Assembly: GCF_900169715.1 (NCBI RefSeq) | Contig: NZ_LT835159.1 | Span: 186,001-250,000 of the forward strand | Length of the DNA stretch: 64,000 nucleotides | Reading direction: 5' to 3' | From: Kocuria massiliensis | GTDB lineage: Bacteria > Actinomycetota > Actinomycetes > Actinomycetales > Micrococcaceae | Shown: piece by piece, positions 32,222-41,708 of the stretch | Layout of the letters: each line of letters starts with the position of its first letter | Position numbering within the stretch: position 1 is the stretch's first letter | Program-made: the position numbers and the translations under genes | The notes under the pieces: generated by a model | The model's database searches: none | What the model saw: only the letters and a program-made list of their open reading frames with translations | What the model was told of the DNA's origin: nothing

Positions 32222-35200
32222 TCGACCGACGCCGAATCTGGGCCAGAAACTTTCCGCGGCGCGGACTTAAGACGAGGGGTTGAACCCGGCCGGACAAACG
32301 GGAAAGCCAAGACGCCACGGATCGGTGCACCCGTGAGCATCATGATCAAGCGATCAATGCCGATGCCCATGCCGCCCGTGGGAGGCAACCCCGTTTCCAA
32401 GGCGTCCAGGAAGTCCTCGTCGATCTGCATAGCCTCGAGGTCGCCGGCCGCGGCCTTGAGAGACTGCTCGGTCAAGCGGCGTCGTTGTTCGAGGGCGTCG
32501 GCCATCTCGGAGTAGGCGGTGCCCATCTCGGTCCCATTGATCACCAGGTCCCAGCGTTCGGCCAAGCCTGGTTCGCTCCGGTGTGGACCGGCCAGCGGCG
32601 AGGTCTCCACGGGGAAGTCCTTGTAGAACGTGGGCCGAGAGGTCTTCGCCTCAACGAGTTCACCGTAGAGTTCTTCGATCACGGCTCCGGGGCCCATGTC
32701 GTCGCGTACGTGGATTTCGTGCTGGCGGGCCAGCCCCAGAAGTTCTTCGAAGTTCGTTTCCAGATCGATGCGTTGGCCGACAGCCTCCGAGAGCGCGTCG
32801 CACACGCTGACCACGGGCCAGGGGCCTGAAACATCCGTCAGTACGGCCTCCTGGCGCGGATCCTTGGGATCCTCACCGAGACGCAGCGGCAGCACTTCTT
32901 CGCCAAAGACCTCGCGCGCGGCATTCTTGAGGAGGCGCTCTGTCAGCTCCCGCATGACGTTGTAATCCGCATACGGTTGATACGCCTCCAAGACCGTGAA
33001 CTCCGGGTTGTGCGTCGCGTCCGCGCCTTCATTGCGGAAGTCGCGACCCAGCTCGTACACCGGGCCCATGTCGCCGACGACGAGCCGCTTCAGGTACAGC
33101 TCTGGGGCGATGCGCAGGGTGAGGTCCACGCCGTAAGCGTTGATGAACGTTTTGAATGGACGGGCACTCGCGCCGCCGTGCACCGTGTTGAGCATCGGCG
33201 TCTCGACCTCGAGAAAGTTATGAGTGTCCAAAGTTCGCCGGATTGAGCGAATCGTGGCCGAGCGGATGCGAAGCCTGTGGGATTCGGCCGGGTTCACAAT
33301 CAGGTCCATCGAACGACGTCGGAGCCTGGCCTCGGGGTCGGTGAAGGAATCGAAGGGGATCGGGTGCAAGCACTTGGAAAGCATTTCCCACGACTCCACG
33401 ATCAACGACGGCGTCCCATTGCGCGAGGTCCCGATGCGTCCGCGGAGCAACACGTGGTCGCCGGTGTCGATCCAACGGACTGCCCGTCGGGTTTCGGGGC
33501 CGCAGACGGCGTCGTCGAGCACCGCCTGGATCACCGTTCCATGCTCGTAGAGGTCGATGAAGCTGACCTTGCCGTGACGCCGGATCGAGCGAACCCGCCC
33601 CGTCACCGAAAGAGCTGAAGGCCCTGGTTCGGCGCGGTGCGACCCAGAGGCCTGGGCGCCTTCCTGAGAAGATCCAGCCACGAGAGCGCCCTGATCCGTT
33701 CGAGACCGTGCCTCTTCGGCTTCCGGGGAATTCAAGAGCGCTGAGAAGGACACCACGCTCATGCCTTCGCCCGTCCCCTTGGGGTAGGGCTCGATCCCGG
33801 CCTCGCGCATCTGCTCGAGGTGGGCGATGCGATGCCTCGTCTGATCCGACCACTGCGGGGCGAGATCCTCGGGGGCGATGCGGCGTCGTTCGGACTCACG
33901 CAGGCGGGCCAGCTCATTGCGGCCGAGAGTTCCGGTGCGGCTCGGCTTATGCGTGAGCCACGCCGGAAGGAACCCTTCAGCCACACCACACGCGAGCCCG
34001 ACCGGGGCAAGGGAAACGTAGGACTCGACACAGATAAACCGCGGAACCCATGACGGGCTGAATTTCTGATTGAACTTGTAGAGGCGCTCGAGCTGCAGGA
34101 ACCGGTCCAAAACCCCTAAAACGGAGGAACCGAATTTGGTCAACGGGTTGGCGCCGAGCTCCTCCGAGCGCGCGAAGGTTTCTCGGAACATCGCGAAGTT
34201 CAGGGACACGCGGGTGATGCCCAGGCCTTCGGCCTCTTCCATCATCTTCACGATCATGAACTCGGTGGTTCCATTGGGCGCACCGGGAGCGCGCCTCATG
34301 ACGTCGAGGGATAAGCCGTTGCTACCCCACGGCACGAAGCTCAACAGCCCGATGGGCTCGCCGTCGGACGAGTACGCCACCAGGGTTACCGTGCGGTAAT
34401 CGGCTGGGTCTCCCGTGCGGTTCAGGGCCATGGAGAAGCCGCGTTCTACCTTGCCGTGACGCCATGTATCGCTCAGCTCGGCCATGTGCCCGAGCTGTTC
34501 CTCGGAGAGGTCGCCCTGACGGCGCACCTTGACCGTGACACCCTCGCGTTCCAGGCGCTGGGTGCTATGGCGAATCTCGGTCATCGACGTGTTGTTGAGG
34601 GAGAAACGGTCCGGGTAGAGGATCGCCTCGTCACCCATCCCCACCACGGTCATTCCCGCTTGGGCATATGCGCGGGCACCTTCGCGGCTCGCACTGATGA
34701 CGGCGGGAATCCAGCCATATTCCCTGGCCTCGGACTTCCACTCTTGAATGGCACTAGCCCAAGAGGCATGCTCGCCGATGGGATCTCCCGAAGCCAGCGA
34801 GACTGAGCCAAATACCCGATAGGTCACGGCGGCCCGACCGTCCGGGGAGAAAACCGTGGACTTTTCTCGGCGCGTGCCGAAATAGGAGAGGGAATCCTGA
34901 TGGCCGTAGTCGCGGAGCAACGCCCGGAGCTGGAGTTCGCGCTCGCCGGTCCACGAGTGCACCGGGCGGGCGGAACGCAGGAAAACCCAGATGGCGACGA
35001 TCGCGGTGAGGCCGTAGACCGTCGAAATGATTTGAATGCACCACAGGGGAATGCCGTGGAGGTGGCCCAAGACCCCTGGTGTGGTGAAGCCGAGCGCCCG
35101 GATCATGACGGCGCCGATGTCGTGAAGGGAATCCAAAGGCAAGAAGACGAGCGCTAACAAGGCGGCGAGGGCGACGCCGGCGAGTAAGACGAGCAACGCA

Positions 35201-35691
35201 GCACCGTAGGAGGCCTTGAGAACCCGTGCGGGGAACTCCCGACGTGCTCGGAACATTAAGACCAACAGGACGATACCCACGGCGGCGCCGATGAAGTCCC
35301 AAGCGGGGTGTTCCAGGGGCACCTCGGCCCAGAGATCGTCCCAATTCTCCACGTTAGGGAACGAGATCGCCGTCAGGACACCCAGAAGAACCCCGAAGAA
35401 CTGGAAGACCATCGCGGCCCACAGCCCGGCCCGTTTACGGCGGAGGAGCGCCCAAAAAACGACCGCCGTGATGACCAGCGTCATCAAGCTCCGCTGGACC
35501 GGGATGTTGAGGAGCCCTAAAAGGAATTCGGGCCAGCCGATCGAAGACCGATGCAGGGGTCGGGTCACGAGGAGGGCGACGTTCATGAACGTCGCCACGG
35601 CGTAGAGCCAGATCATCAGCTGCGCGGTACGGCGTCCTCGGGGACTCTTTCCGTTCGCAATAGACCGGGCTGGCGTGCGTTTGGTGCTCAT
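32218..35691 (-). CDS. lysX: Bifunctional lysylphosphatidylglycerol synthase/lysyl-tRNA synthetase LysX
   Basis: A 1157-residue protein. The N-terminal about 250 residues hold six or seven membrane helices. The DUF2156 transferase domain follows (about 250-580), with KSTVFSPDGRAAVTYRVFGS, DEAILYPDRFSLNNTSMTEI and RVSLNFAMFRETFARSEELG. An OB-fold starts near 690, then a class II lysyl-tRNA synthetase with FRNEGADATHNPEFTVLEAY, NGTEMGTAYSEMADALEQRR and GMGIGIDRLIMMLTG. In mycobacteria LysX charges tRNA with lysine and transfers it to phosphatidylglycerol, protecting against cationic peptides. Length (1172 in M. tuberculosis) agrees. GAGGAAAT precedes the ATG. It lies between an esterase and a coupled membrane protein. 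Confidence 0.97.
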   Translation of the reverse strand: MSTKRTPARSIANGKSPRGRRTAQLMIWLYAVATFMNVALLVTRPLHRSSIGWPEFLLGLLNIPVQRSLMTLVITAVVFWALLRRKRAGLWAAMVFQFFGVLLGVLTAISFPNVENWDDLWAEVPLEHPAWDFIGAAVGIVLLVLMFRARREFPARVLKASYGAALLVLLAGVALAALLALVFLPLDSLHDIGAVMIRALGFTTPGVLGHLHGIPLWCIQIISTVYGLTAIVAIWVFLRSARPVHSWTGERELQLRALLRDYGHQDSLSYFGTRREKSTVFSPDGRAAVTYRVFGSVSLASGDPIGEHASWASAIQEWKSEAREYGWIPAVISASREGARAYAQAGMTVVGMGDEAILYPDRFSLNNTSMTEIRHSTQRLEREGVTVKVRRQGDLSEEQLGHMAELSDTWRHGKVERGFSMALNRTGDPADYRTVTLVAYSSDGEPIGLLSFVPWGSNGLSLDVMRRAPGAPNGTTEFMIVKMMEEAEGLGITRVSLNFAMFRETFARSEELGANPLTKFGSSVLGVLDRFLQLERLYKFNQKFSPSWVPRFICVESYVSLAPVGLACGVAEGFLPAWLTHKPSRTGTLGRNELARLRESERRRIAPEDLAPQWSDQTRHRIAHLEQMREAGIEPYPKGTGEGMSVVSFSALLNSPEAEEARSRTDQGALVAGSSQEGAQASGSHRAEPGPSALSVTGRVRSIRRHGKVSFIDLYEHGTVIQAVLDDAVCGPETRRAVRWIDTGDHVLLRGRIGTSRNGTPSLIVESWEMLSKCLHPIPFDSFTDPEARLRRRSMDLIVNPAESHRLRIRSATIRSIRRTLDTHNFLEVETPMLNTVHGGASARPFKTFINAYGVDLTLRIAPELYLKRLVVGDMGPVYELGRDFRNEGADATHNPEFTVLEAYQPYADYNVMRELTERLLKNAAREVFGEEVLPLRLGEDPKDPRQEAVLTDVSGPWPVVSVCDALSEAVGQRIDLETNFEELLGLARQHEIHVRDDMGPGAVIEELYGELVEAKTSRPTFYKDFPVETSPLAGPHRSEPGLAERWDLVINGTEMGTAYSEMADALEQRRRLTEQSLKAAAGDLEAMQIDEDFLDALETGLPPTGGMGIGIDRLIMMLTGAPIRGVLAFPFVRPGSTPRLKSAPRKVSGPDSASVE

Positions 35692-35709
35692 CGAGTCATT
35701 TCCTCGTGA

Positions 35710-36879
35710 TTAGGACGTGGGGGCGAAAAAAGGGCTGGTGCTACCCAACCACGAAAGGCTTTTCACCATACCGGGCTGCCACACGTCTTGACGATGGCCT
35801 CCCGCGGCGACCGAGTCGACAGTCAAGGACGTGGGCCCGGCAACGTGGTCGCGGAACTTCGTCAACGACGGCCAAGAGAGCGGGTCGTCCTGACTGGAAT
35901 AGTAATTGAGGTTGACGGAGGGTTTGGTCGTGGCCGCGATCCGCTGCAGGTCGTACCGGGGATCGTCGGACTCGTTCCATCGCTGACCCTTGGTGTATTC
36001 CGGCTCGAAATAGCCCGATTGGACGAGCCCCGAACCGAAAAGATCAGGGTGTTTCACGCTGAACATGGCCGAGCAGTACCCTCCGGCGCTGTACCCCGTG
36101 GCGGCCCAAGCGCGAGGATCGTCGCCGACGCGAAGGTTTTGTTTGACCCAAGGGATGAGGTCCTTCGTGATGTAGGTTTCCACGCGCGGGGTCTCATGGT
36201 GCGGTTGTTCTCGGGTGCCGTCCACGCATTCGGTGTCGTAGGTGCCAGGCAGGACGGCGGGGACCACGAAAATCGAATCACGTAGTTTTCCCTCGTCAAC
36301 AGCCTGTTCAATCATGTGTCCGTAGTCGAGGGAGTGGGAATAGGTCTGAGGCGACCCCGGGAACCCCGTGAACCCCACGATCACGGGGTACAGCTTGTCT
36401 TTGTCATGCAGATAAGACTTGGGAAGCCACACCATCACGTCATAGGTTTGGCCACTGGTCTCGCCGGCTACGGGAACCGTGAAGTATTGGCCGTGCGCTG
36501 CGGTGTCCTGAATCTTGTTCTGGAACGCTGGATTCTTCTGAGGATCGCGCTGCTCGTCCGTGACACTTCCCGAGAGTGCGAGAGCTTTGGTCACGCCATG
36601 AGCGGGGGCGCCGTATTTTTCCGTCGGGAGTGCCGTCGCCGATCCGCCAGCGAGGTCATCCCACGAGGTGTACCAGCTATTCTGCCGATTCAAGTAGGCC
36701 GCCACGGAGACCAGAATCAATACCGACACGAGCAGCATGACCACGGCTTGAACCACGGAACTGATCAGACGGCGCGTCGGAAGCCGCGGAAGGAACACCA
36801 CGGCGAGCAAGAACACCAGTGCCGTGAATACCCACAGCGCAATGAGGAATCCCCACTCGGTGAGTTCAAATATCTGCAT
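35710..36879 (-). CDS. Membrane-anchored alpha/beta-hydrolase (esterase D-like), probable aminoacyl-lipid hydrolase
   Basis: A 389-residue protein with two N-terminal helices (about 8-32 and 40-62) and an external esterase domain. The nucleophile elbow GYSAGGYCSAMFSVKHPDLF, PVIVGFTGFPGSPQTYSHSL upstream and AAGGHRQDVW (catalytic His) are visible. The gene precedes lysX by 18 bp in the same direction. In other bacteria the aminoacyl-lipid synthase is paired with a hydrolase that removes the amino acid again (PA0919 in Pseudomonas, AhyD in Enterococcus and Corynebacterium); here a lysyl-lipid hydrolase is the best hypothesis. AGGAGG is 3-4 nt from the ATG. Confidence 0.85.
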   Translation of the reverse strand: MQIFELTEWGFLIALWVFTALVFLLAVVFLPRLPTRRLISSVVQAVVMLLVSVLILVSVAAYLNRQNSWYTSWDDLAGGSATALPTEKYGAPAHGVTKALALSGSVTDEQRDPQKNPAFQNKIQDTAAHGQYFTVPVAGETSGQTYDVMVWLPKSYLHDKDKLYPVIVGFTGFPGSPQTYSHSLDYGHMIEQAVDEGKLRDSIFVVPAVLPGTYDTECVDGTREQPHHETPRVETYITKDLIPWVKQNLRVGDDPRAWAATGYSAGGYCSAMFSVKHPDLFGSGLVQSGYFEPEYTKGQRWNESDDPRYDLQRIAATTKPSVNLNYYSSQDDPLSWPSLTKFRDHVAGPTSLTVDSVAAGGHRQDVWQPGMVKSLSWLGSTSPFFAPTS

Positions 36880-36890
36880 GTTCCTCCTCT

Positions 36891-36915
36891 GCGCCGCTCA
36901 ATGGCGATGCGGCGC
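36891..36915 (-). terminator. Short hairpin after nhaA
   Basis: GCGCCGC (36891-36897) and GCGGCGC (36909-36915), a 7-bp stem with an 11-nt loop, about 42 nt beyond the nhaA stop and just upstream of the esterase ribosome-binding site. It could partly separate the two transcripts. Confidence 0.4.
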
Positions 36916-36956
36916 CGTCTGTCGATTCTACGGTCTCAGACCTCAACGTTGACCTG

Positions 36957-38243
36957 CTATGCGGACTTTTCCACAGGAGAGGACTGCCCATGATGAGAGG
37001 TATGTACCCGGCGGTACCGATAATTCCGGGCCGAGAGTAAGGTGCCTCCGAGTACCGCAGCCAGTGCGGATCCGGTGAGAATGGCAACCTTGGCCGTGTC
37101 GCCAAACGGGGAACCCGCGGCGAAACTCAGTTCGGAAATCAAGAGTGAGACGGTGAATCCGATGCCTGCCAGAACCGACAGCCCGATGAGGTCCCACCAC
37201 GCGATCGTTGGGTCGAGGCTAGGGCCGCGGAACCGCGTGACGAGCCACGTCGCGCCGGTGATCCCTAGGCACTTGCCCAGGAGGAGCCCGACGACGATGC
37301 CGATCCCCACGGGGCTTCCCAGCGCCTTGGTCAACCCATCAAAACCGCCGACGGTGACTCCCGCCGAAAAGAACGCGAAGACGGGAACGCAGACGCTCGC
37401 AGAGAGGGGACGCAGGCGATGCTCGAGGATCTCGGAGAGGCCGTGATCGCTGGCGGCGGGCGTGCGTGGGCCCTTCTGTACCGGAACGCAAAATCCGAGG
37501 AGCACTCCGGCGATCGTCGCGTGGATGCCCGATCCGAGGAATAGAGCCCAGGTGAGGACGCCGAGCGGCAGCAAGATCAACCAGGCAGCCACGGAGGACG
37601 AGTGAAAGAGCTTCTCCCAGCGTCGGGCCGCCAGCGCGTAGAGGGCCAGCGGCACAACGGCCAAGGCCAGAAGGCCGAGGTTCAACCCTTCGGAATAGAA
37701 CAGGGCGATGATCGTGATCGCGATGAGGTCGTCCACCACAGCCAGCGTCAGGAGAAAGGTGCGCACGGCGGCTGGCAAACTCCGGCCCACGACGGCGAGA
37801 ACTGCCACAGCGAAGGCGATATCGGTAGCCGTGGGGATCGCCCAGCCACCCATCGTCTCGCCGCCGGAAGCCGCATTGACGAGGGCAAAGATGATGGCCG
37901 GAAGCGCGACGCCACCGACCGCCGCGGCGACGGGGACGACGGCCGTTCGAGGGTCGCGGAGGTCCCCCACGGTAAATTCCTTCTTCAGCTCCAGGCCGAT
38001 GAGGAAGAAGAAGACGGCCAGCAATCCGTCAGAGGCCCAATGGCCCACGCTTAAGTCGAGGTTGAGCGACCCGAGATGAATCCCGAGATGTTGGTCGCGG
38101 ACGGCAAAGTACCAGGACGAAGCTTCGGAATTGGCGACGACGAGGGCCGCGACCGTCGCGACCAGAAGAATGATTCCACCCATGGATTCCGAGCGCAGGG
38201 CGGTGCCGAGACGTTGAATGGGGGTGAGTGCACGGTGTGACAT
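36957..38243 (-). CDS. nhaA: Na+/H+ antiporter NhaA
   Basis: A 428-residue antiporter of about 12 helices. Typical NhaA motifs: GLLAVFFFLIGLELKKEF in helix 2, GGWAIPTATDIAFAVAVLAV, the ion-binding Asp-Asp pair in LTLAVVDDLIAITIIALF, and SAGVTVGGFDGL. It exports Na+ in exchange for protons and serves pH and salt tolerance. The ATG at 38243 follows AGGAGA; the frame is open 14 codons further upstream without a better start. The C-terminus ends with a basic tail. A MarR gene is divergent, with a 298-bp spacer that holds no recognised element. Confidence 0.96.
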   Translation of the reverse strand: MSHRALTPIQRLGTALRSESMGGIILLVATVAALVVANSEASSWYFAVRDQHLGIHLGSLNLDLSVGHWASDGLLAVFFFLIGLELKKEFTVGDLRDPRTAVVPVAAAVGGVALPAIIFALVNAASGGETMGGWAIPTATDIAFAVAVLAVVGRSLPAAVRTFLLTLAVVDDLIAITIIALFYSEGLNLGLLALAVVPLALYALAARRWEKLFHSSSVAAWLILLPLGVLTWALFLGSGIHATIAGVLLGFCVPVQKGPRTPAASDHGLSEILEHRLRPLSASVCVPVFAFFSAGVTVGGFDGLTKALGSPVGIGIVVGLLLGKCLGITGATWLVTRFRGPSLDPTIAWWDLIGLSVLAGIGFTVSLLISELSFAAGSPFGDTAKVAILTGSALAAVLGGTLLSARNYRYRRVHTSHHGQSSPVEKSA

Positions 38244-38541
38244 GGGGTCTCCTGTGGATCGGGGACCGACGGGCCGAGACGGCACACATCGGCGTTGCAG
38301 AAGCGCATCCTGCGCTTGCCGACCAGACTTCCCGGCACACCAGAGCGCCCCATGTTACGTGCTTTCGTAGCACACGTCCATGTCGCGGATCACCGGGCGA
38401 TCCATGCCGCCAAACCGTTGAATGCCCAAGTGAGAGCGCGGGCGTGCCATGGGGTGAAGCATGACGTAAGGCATAATAGCCGTGTCATGCTGGCCGAGGG
38501 CCGGCGCAGTATCGTCCAGCGGGAAGGGTTCGGTGTAGCAC

Positions 38542-39054
38542 GTGCCCAAGAGTCAGCCCGAGCCCCAGTGGCTCTCACCCGAAGAACGGGAAGCGTGGTT
38601 GTGCCTTTCGGCCATCATGTTTCAGCTACCCGGACAACTCGAGAATCAACTCCAGCGCGATGCCGACCTCGGGTTCGTCGAATACATGGTCTTAGCAATG
38701 CTTTCGGAAGCACCGGATCGTCAGCTGACGATGACCGAGCTCTCGACGCAAACGAATACCCGGCTGGCACGGCTCTCCCGCGTGGTCAAGCGGCTGGAGG
38801 AAAACGGCCTCGTGGAGCGGACCACCTCCGAACTCGACCGGCGCGTCAGCATCTGTCACCTGCGTCAGCCAGGCATTGACACCGTCGTCGCAGCCGCCCC
38901 GGGGCACGTGGCACAGGTTCGTGCGGCCGTTTTTAATCGACTCACTAAACGTCAGGTCACGCAGCTGGCAGGCATCGGCGAGGCGTTGTTGGGAGGCCGT
39001 CCGTCGGCCATCGTTGCGGCACAGCTCGCCAAGGGCGCTCAACCCAGGGCCTGA
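38542..39054 (+). CDS. MarR family transcriptional regulator
   Basis: A 170-residue regulator starting at GTG 38542 (GAAGGG is present but about 13 nt away, so the start is uncertain). Winged-helix segment: FVEYMVLAMLSEAPDRQLTM, then TELSTQTNTRLARLSRVVKR LEENGLVERTTSELDRRVS, which is the MarR wing with the conserved D-x-R. The C-terminal helix contains a QVTQLAGIGEALL segment. Divergent neighbour is nhaA (298 bp away). Possible targets include its own locus or the TTTA-N4-TAAA-type palindromes at yceI and doxX, but there is no direct evidence. Confidence 0.88.
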   Translation: MPKSQPEPQWLSPEEREAWLCLSAIMFQLPGQLENQLQRDADLGFVEYMVLAMLSEAPDRQLTMTELSTQTNTRLARLSRVVKRLEENGLVERTTSELDRRVSICHLRQPGIDTVVAAAPGHVAQVRAAVFNRLTKRQVTQLAGIGEALLGGRPSAIVAAQLAKGAQPRA

Positions 39055-39064
39055 CGGCCTTCGC

Positions 39065-39826
39065 TTATGAGCCCTGAGGGGTTTGTCCCGTCGCCGTGAA
39101 ATAGATGTGGGCATCGTGAGAGACGAAGATCGACTCTCCGTAGAGGAAACTATCTCCGTCACTCGTCAGGGCCGTAATGGACAGGGACAAGCGAGGCCTC
39201 TGATCCGTGATCCCCAGGAGACGCGCATCGTCGCGGGACGGCACAACCTGCGCGACGCTGAGATTCTGTTTCGCAATGGTCACCCCATGACGTTTTTCGA
39301 GGTAACCATAGAGGGACTGCTCGCTGAAATCCTCGTCCTCGATTCCGGGAAACTGTCCGATCAGAAACCACGTTCGTGAAAGCTGGTGCACGCTCCCGTC
39401 AACGTAGCGACGTCGGCTCATGTGAAGCACCTCGGTGTGGGGTTCAACGCCTAGCGCGCGGGCCACGGCGATATTCGCGCGCACCGGCCTCAACTCCAAG
39501 ACATCGGAATGGACGTGATGCCCGAATCCGGTGAGCTGCCCAAAAAACCCGGTGAACGTGCTGTCGAAGTGTTCACCCTGCTCAACGCGGTGATCGACGG
39601 GTTCAGGCTCGGGCCGATTGACCTTGGTGCCGTGCCCTCGATGCCGGGTGACGAGGCCGTCGCGGGCCACCTCGTCGATCGCGCGACGCATCGTGATGCG
39701 TGAGACGCCGTATTCGCGGCACATCTGCGTCTCAGTAGGTAATAATGCGCCGTCGTCCAGGCGGTCGATCCGTGCCCTGAGCTGACGTTCGACGACGCGA
39801 TACTTGGGCGGTGTCGACTCAGACAT
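39065..39826 (-). CDS. GntR family regulator with UTRA domain (HutC subfamily)
   Basis: A 253-residue regulator. The N-terminal winged helix is GALLPTETQMCREYGVSRIT followed by MRRAIDEVARDGLVTRHRG; the UTRA ligand domain follows with VHMSRRRYVDGSVHQLSRTW-like core (VLHMSRRRYVDG, QLSRTWFLIGQFPG, SLYGYLEKRHGVTI). AGGAGG lies 4 nt before the ATG. It is divergent from the osmoprotectant ABC operon (131 bp spacer), which is its likely target; the effector could be the transported compound or a metabolite of it. Confidence 0.9.
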   Translation of the reverse strand: MSESTPPKYRVVERQLRARIDRLDDGALLPTETQMCREYGVSRITMRRAIDEVARDGLVTRHRGHGTKVNRPEPEPVDHRVEQGEHFDSTFTGFFGQLTGFGHHVHSDVLELRPVRANIAVARALGVEPHTEVLHMSRRRYVDGSVHQLSRTWFLIGQFPGIEDEDFSEQSLYGYLEKRHGVTIAKQNLSVAQVVPSRDDARLLGITDQRPRLSLSITALTSDGDSFLYGESIFVSHDAHIYFTATGQTPQGS

Positions 39827-39957
39827 TCAGCCTCCTGGAATCGGTACCCCTACGCTCTCAGGGCGGGGATCTGCCGTACCAGTATGGAACACGCAGGCCT
39901 CTCGGTGCATGTGGACGTGGCATAGTGTGGTCGAAGAAGTCCAATGGAGGGACCACC

Positions 39958-41028
39958 ATGGAATCTGAAAACGCGACTGCCATCGAATTTGTCGATGTCA
40001 GCAAGCGATATGACGCCGTCACGGCCGTCGAGAATCTCAACCTCGAGATCCCGGACGGGCTCATTACCGTCTTCGTGGGGCCCTCGGGCTGCGGCAAAAC
40101 CACCTCCCTCCGCATGATCAACCGGATGGTCGAACCGAGCGAGGGGCGCATCCTGATTCAGGGGCGGGACCACAGGGACGAGCCAGCCTTTCAGCTGCGT
40201 CGATCTATGGGATACGTGATGCAGCAGTCCGGCCTGATGCCGCACCGTACGGTCGCGGACAATATCGCCACGGTGCCTCGCCTCAACGGCGTCTCGGCCC
40301 GCACCTCGCGCCACAATGCGCTCGAACTCATGGACACCGTTGGCCTGGACCGGGGGCTCAGCAAGCGGTATCCGGCACAACTTTCCGGCGGTCAGGCCCA
40401 ACGGGTGGGAGTGGCCCGAGCGCTCGCGGCGGATTCCCCGATCCTGTTGATGGACGAGCCCTTCTCTGCCGTGGACCCCGTGGTTCGCGCCGATCTGCAA
40501 CGCGAATTGGTTCGATTGCACGAAACCCTCAAGCGGACCATCGTCTTCGTGACCCACGATATCGACGAGGCCGTGACCTTGGGGCACCGCGTCGCGGTCT
40601 TCGGGACCGGGGGCAAGATCGAACAATTCGGCAGCCCGGAGGAGATCCTCCGGCAGCCCGCCAATGACTTCGTCGCCTCCTTTGTCGGCCACGACCGCGG
40701 AACCCGCCGCCTGACCTTCGCCGCATCCGATGACCTCCCGATCCATCCGCTGGATTCTCCTGATCGCCCCTGGGGCGAATGGGAATTGGTTCTCGACGAC
40801 GCGGGTCACCCGAGAGGATGGCGGATCGCCGACCGGCACGTCCCCGGGGGAAGCCTCTTCACGCGAGGTCAGAGCCTCCGGGAGGCCCTCGACTCCGTGT
40901 TGTCCTCGCCATCCGGCTGGGGCGTGGCCGTGGACGACGACGGCGTCGCTCTCGGGGTGCTCTCCTCGGACGACGTCATGGACGCCACGACTCGCGAACG
41001 CCTGAGCCGTTACGGGGTCGGTTCGTGA
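39958..41028 (+). CDS. Glycine betaine/choline-type ABC transporter ATPase
   Basis: A 356-residue ATPase of the ProV/OpuCA family. Walker A GPSGCGKT (residues 41-48), QQSGLMPHRTV Q-loop, signature LSGGQAQRVG (142-151), Walker B ILLMDEPF (162-169) and a switch histidine in FVTHDIDEA are intact. The C-terminal about 95 residues replace or degrade the tandem CBS domains. AATGGAGGG precedes the ATG at 39958; upstream in-frame codons have no ribosome-binding site. First gene of a four-gene operon with GTGA/ATGA overlaps throughout. Substrate probably glycine betaine, choline, carnitine or proline. Confidence 0.93.
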   Translation: MESENATAIEFVDVSKRYDAVTAVENLNLEIPDGLITVFVGPSGCGKTTSLRMINRMVEPSEGRILIQGRDHRDEPAFQLRRSMGYVMQQSGLMPHRTVADNIATVPRLNGVSARTSRHNALELMDTVGLDRGLSKRYPAQLSGGQAQRVGVARALAADSPILLMDEPFSAVDPVVRADLQRELVRLHETLKRTIVFVTHDIDEAVTLGHRVAVFGTGGKIEQFGSPEEILRQPANDFVASFVGHDRGTRRLTFAASDDLPIHPLDSPDRPWGEWELVLDDAGHPRGWRIADRHVPGGSLFTRGQSLREALDSVLSSPSGWGVAVDDDGVALGVLSSDDVMDATTRERLSRYGVGS

Positions 41029-41708
41029 CGTGGCTCTTCCATAACCTCTCCTACGTGGGCGAATTGACGTGGCTGCACCTGCTGCAGTCCGTTGTGCCCG
41101 TGATCATCGGGACGATCATTTCGATTCCGATCGCCAAATTCTCCGCCGTGCGGAGGGCGCGCGGTTCGAAGGGGCCGGGAGGACTCGGCTCGCGAGCCGG
41201 CAAGGTGCGGCGCGGCGTCGTCGTGAACCTGGCCTCCCTGCTGTACACGATTCCCTCGTTGGCCCTCTTTGTGCTGTTGCCGCTGATTCTGGGCACCGCG
41301 ATCACGTCCTTGACGAACGTGATGATCGCGTTGAGTCTCTATGTGGTGGCGATGATGGTCCGAACCTGCGTGGATGCCTTCGAGTCCGTGGACGTGGCCG
41401 TTCTCGACGCCGCGACGTCGATGGGTTACCGCCCCGCTCGTCGGTTTTGGGCCGTCGAGTTGCCGCTCTCTATTCCCGTAATGGCCGCCGGGCTGCGGGT
41501 CGCTCTCGTCTCGAATATTTCGATGGTTTCCGTGGGTGCGGTGATTGGCATCCAGTCACTGGGCACGCTCTTCACCGATGGTTTGCGGCGTGATTTCACG
41601 ACCGAAATTGTGGTCGGGATTGTGCTGATCGCGTTGATGGCGATCATCCTGGACCGCTTGGTGGCCTGGTCCGCCGCGGCCGCAACGCGTTGGCAGGTGA
41701 AGGTATGA
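41025..41708 (+). CDS. Osmoprotectant ABC transporter permease (first)
   Basis: A 227-residue permease with about six helices. GTG at 41025 overlaps the ATPase stop. The coupling motif is in EAA-loop position: ESVDVAVLDAATSMGYRPAR RFWAVELPLSIPVMAAGLR, typical of the OpuCB/ProW class, and SMVSVGAVIGIQSLGTLFTD follows. A basic, Gly-rich cytosolic loop (VRRARGSKGPGGLGSRAGKV) of about 25 residues is longer than usual. It pairs with the second permease encoded next to form the channel. Confidence 0.92.
   Translation: MTWLFHNLSYVGELTWLHLLQSVVPVIIGTIISIPIAKFSAVRRARGSKGPGGLGSRAGKVRRGVVVNLASLLYTIPSLALFVLLPLILGTAITSLTNVMIALSLYVVAMMVRTCVDAFESVDVAVLDAATSMGYRPARRFWAVELPLSIPVMAAGLRVALVSNISMVSVGAVIGIQSLGTLFTDGLRRDFTTEIVVGIVLIALMAIILDRLVAWSAAAATRWQVKV

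Noticed and set aside
39850-40839. A 329-codon minus-strand frame opposite the ABC ATPase
   Set aside because: Antisense shadow of a well-supported gene with all ATPase motifs on the plus strand.
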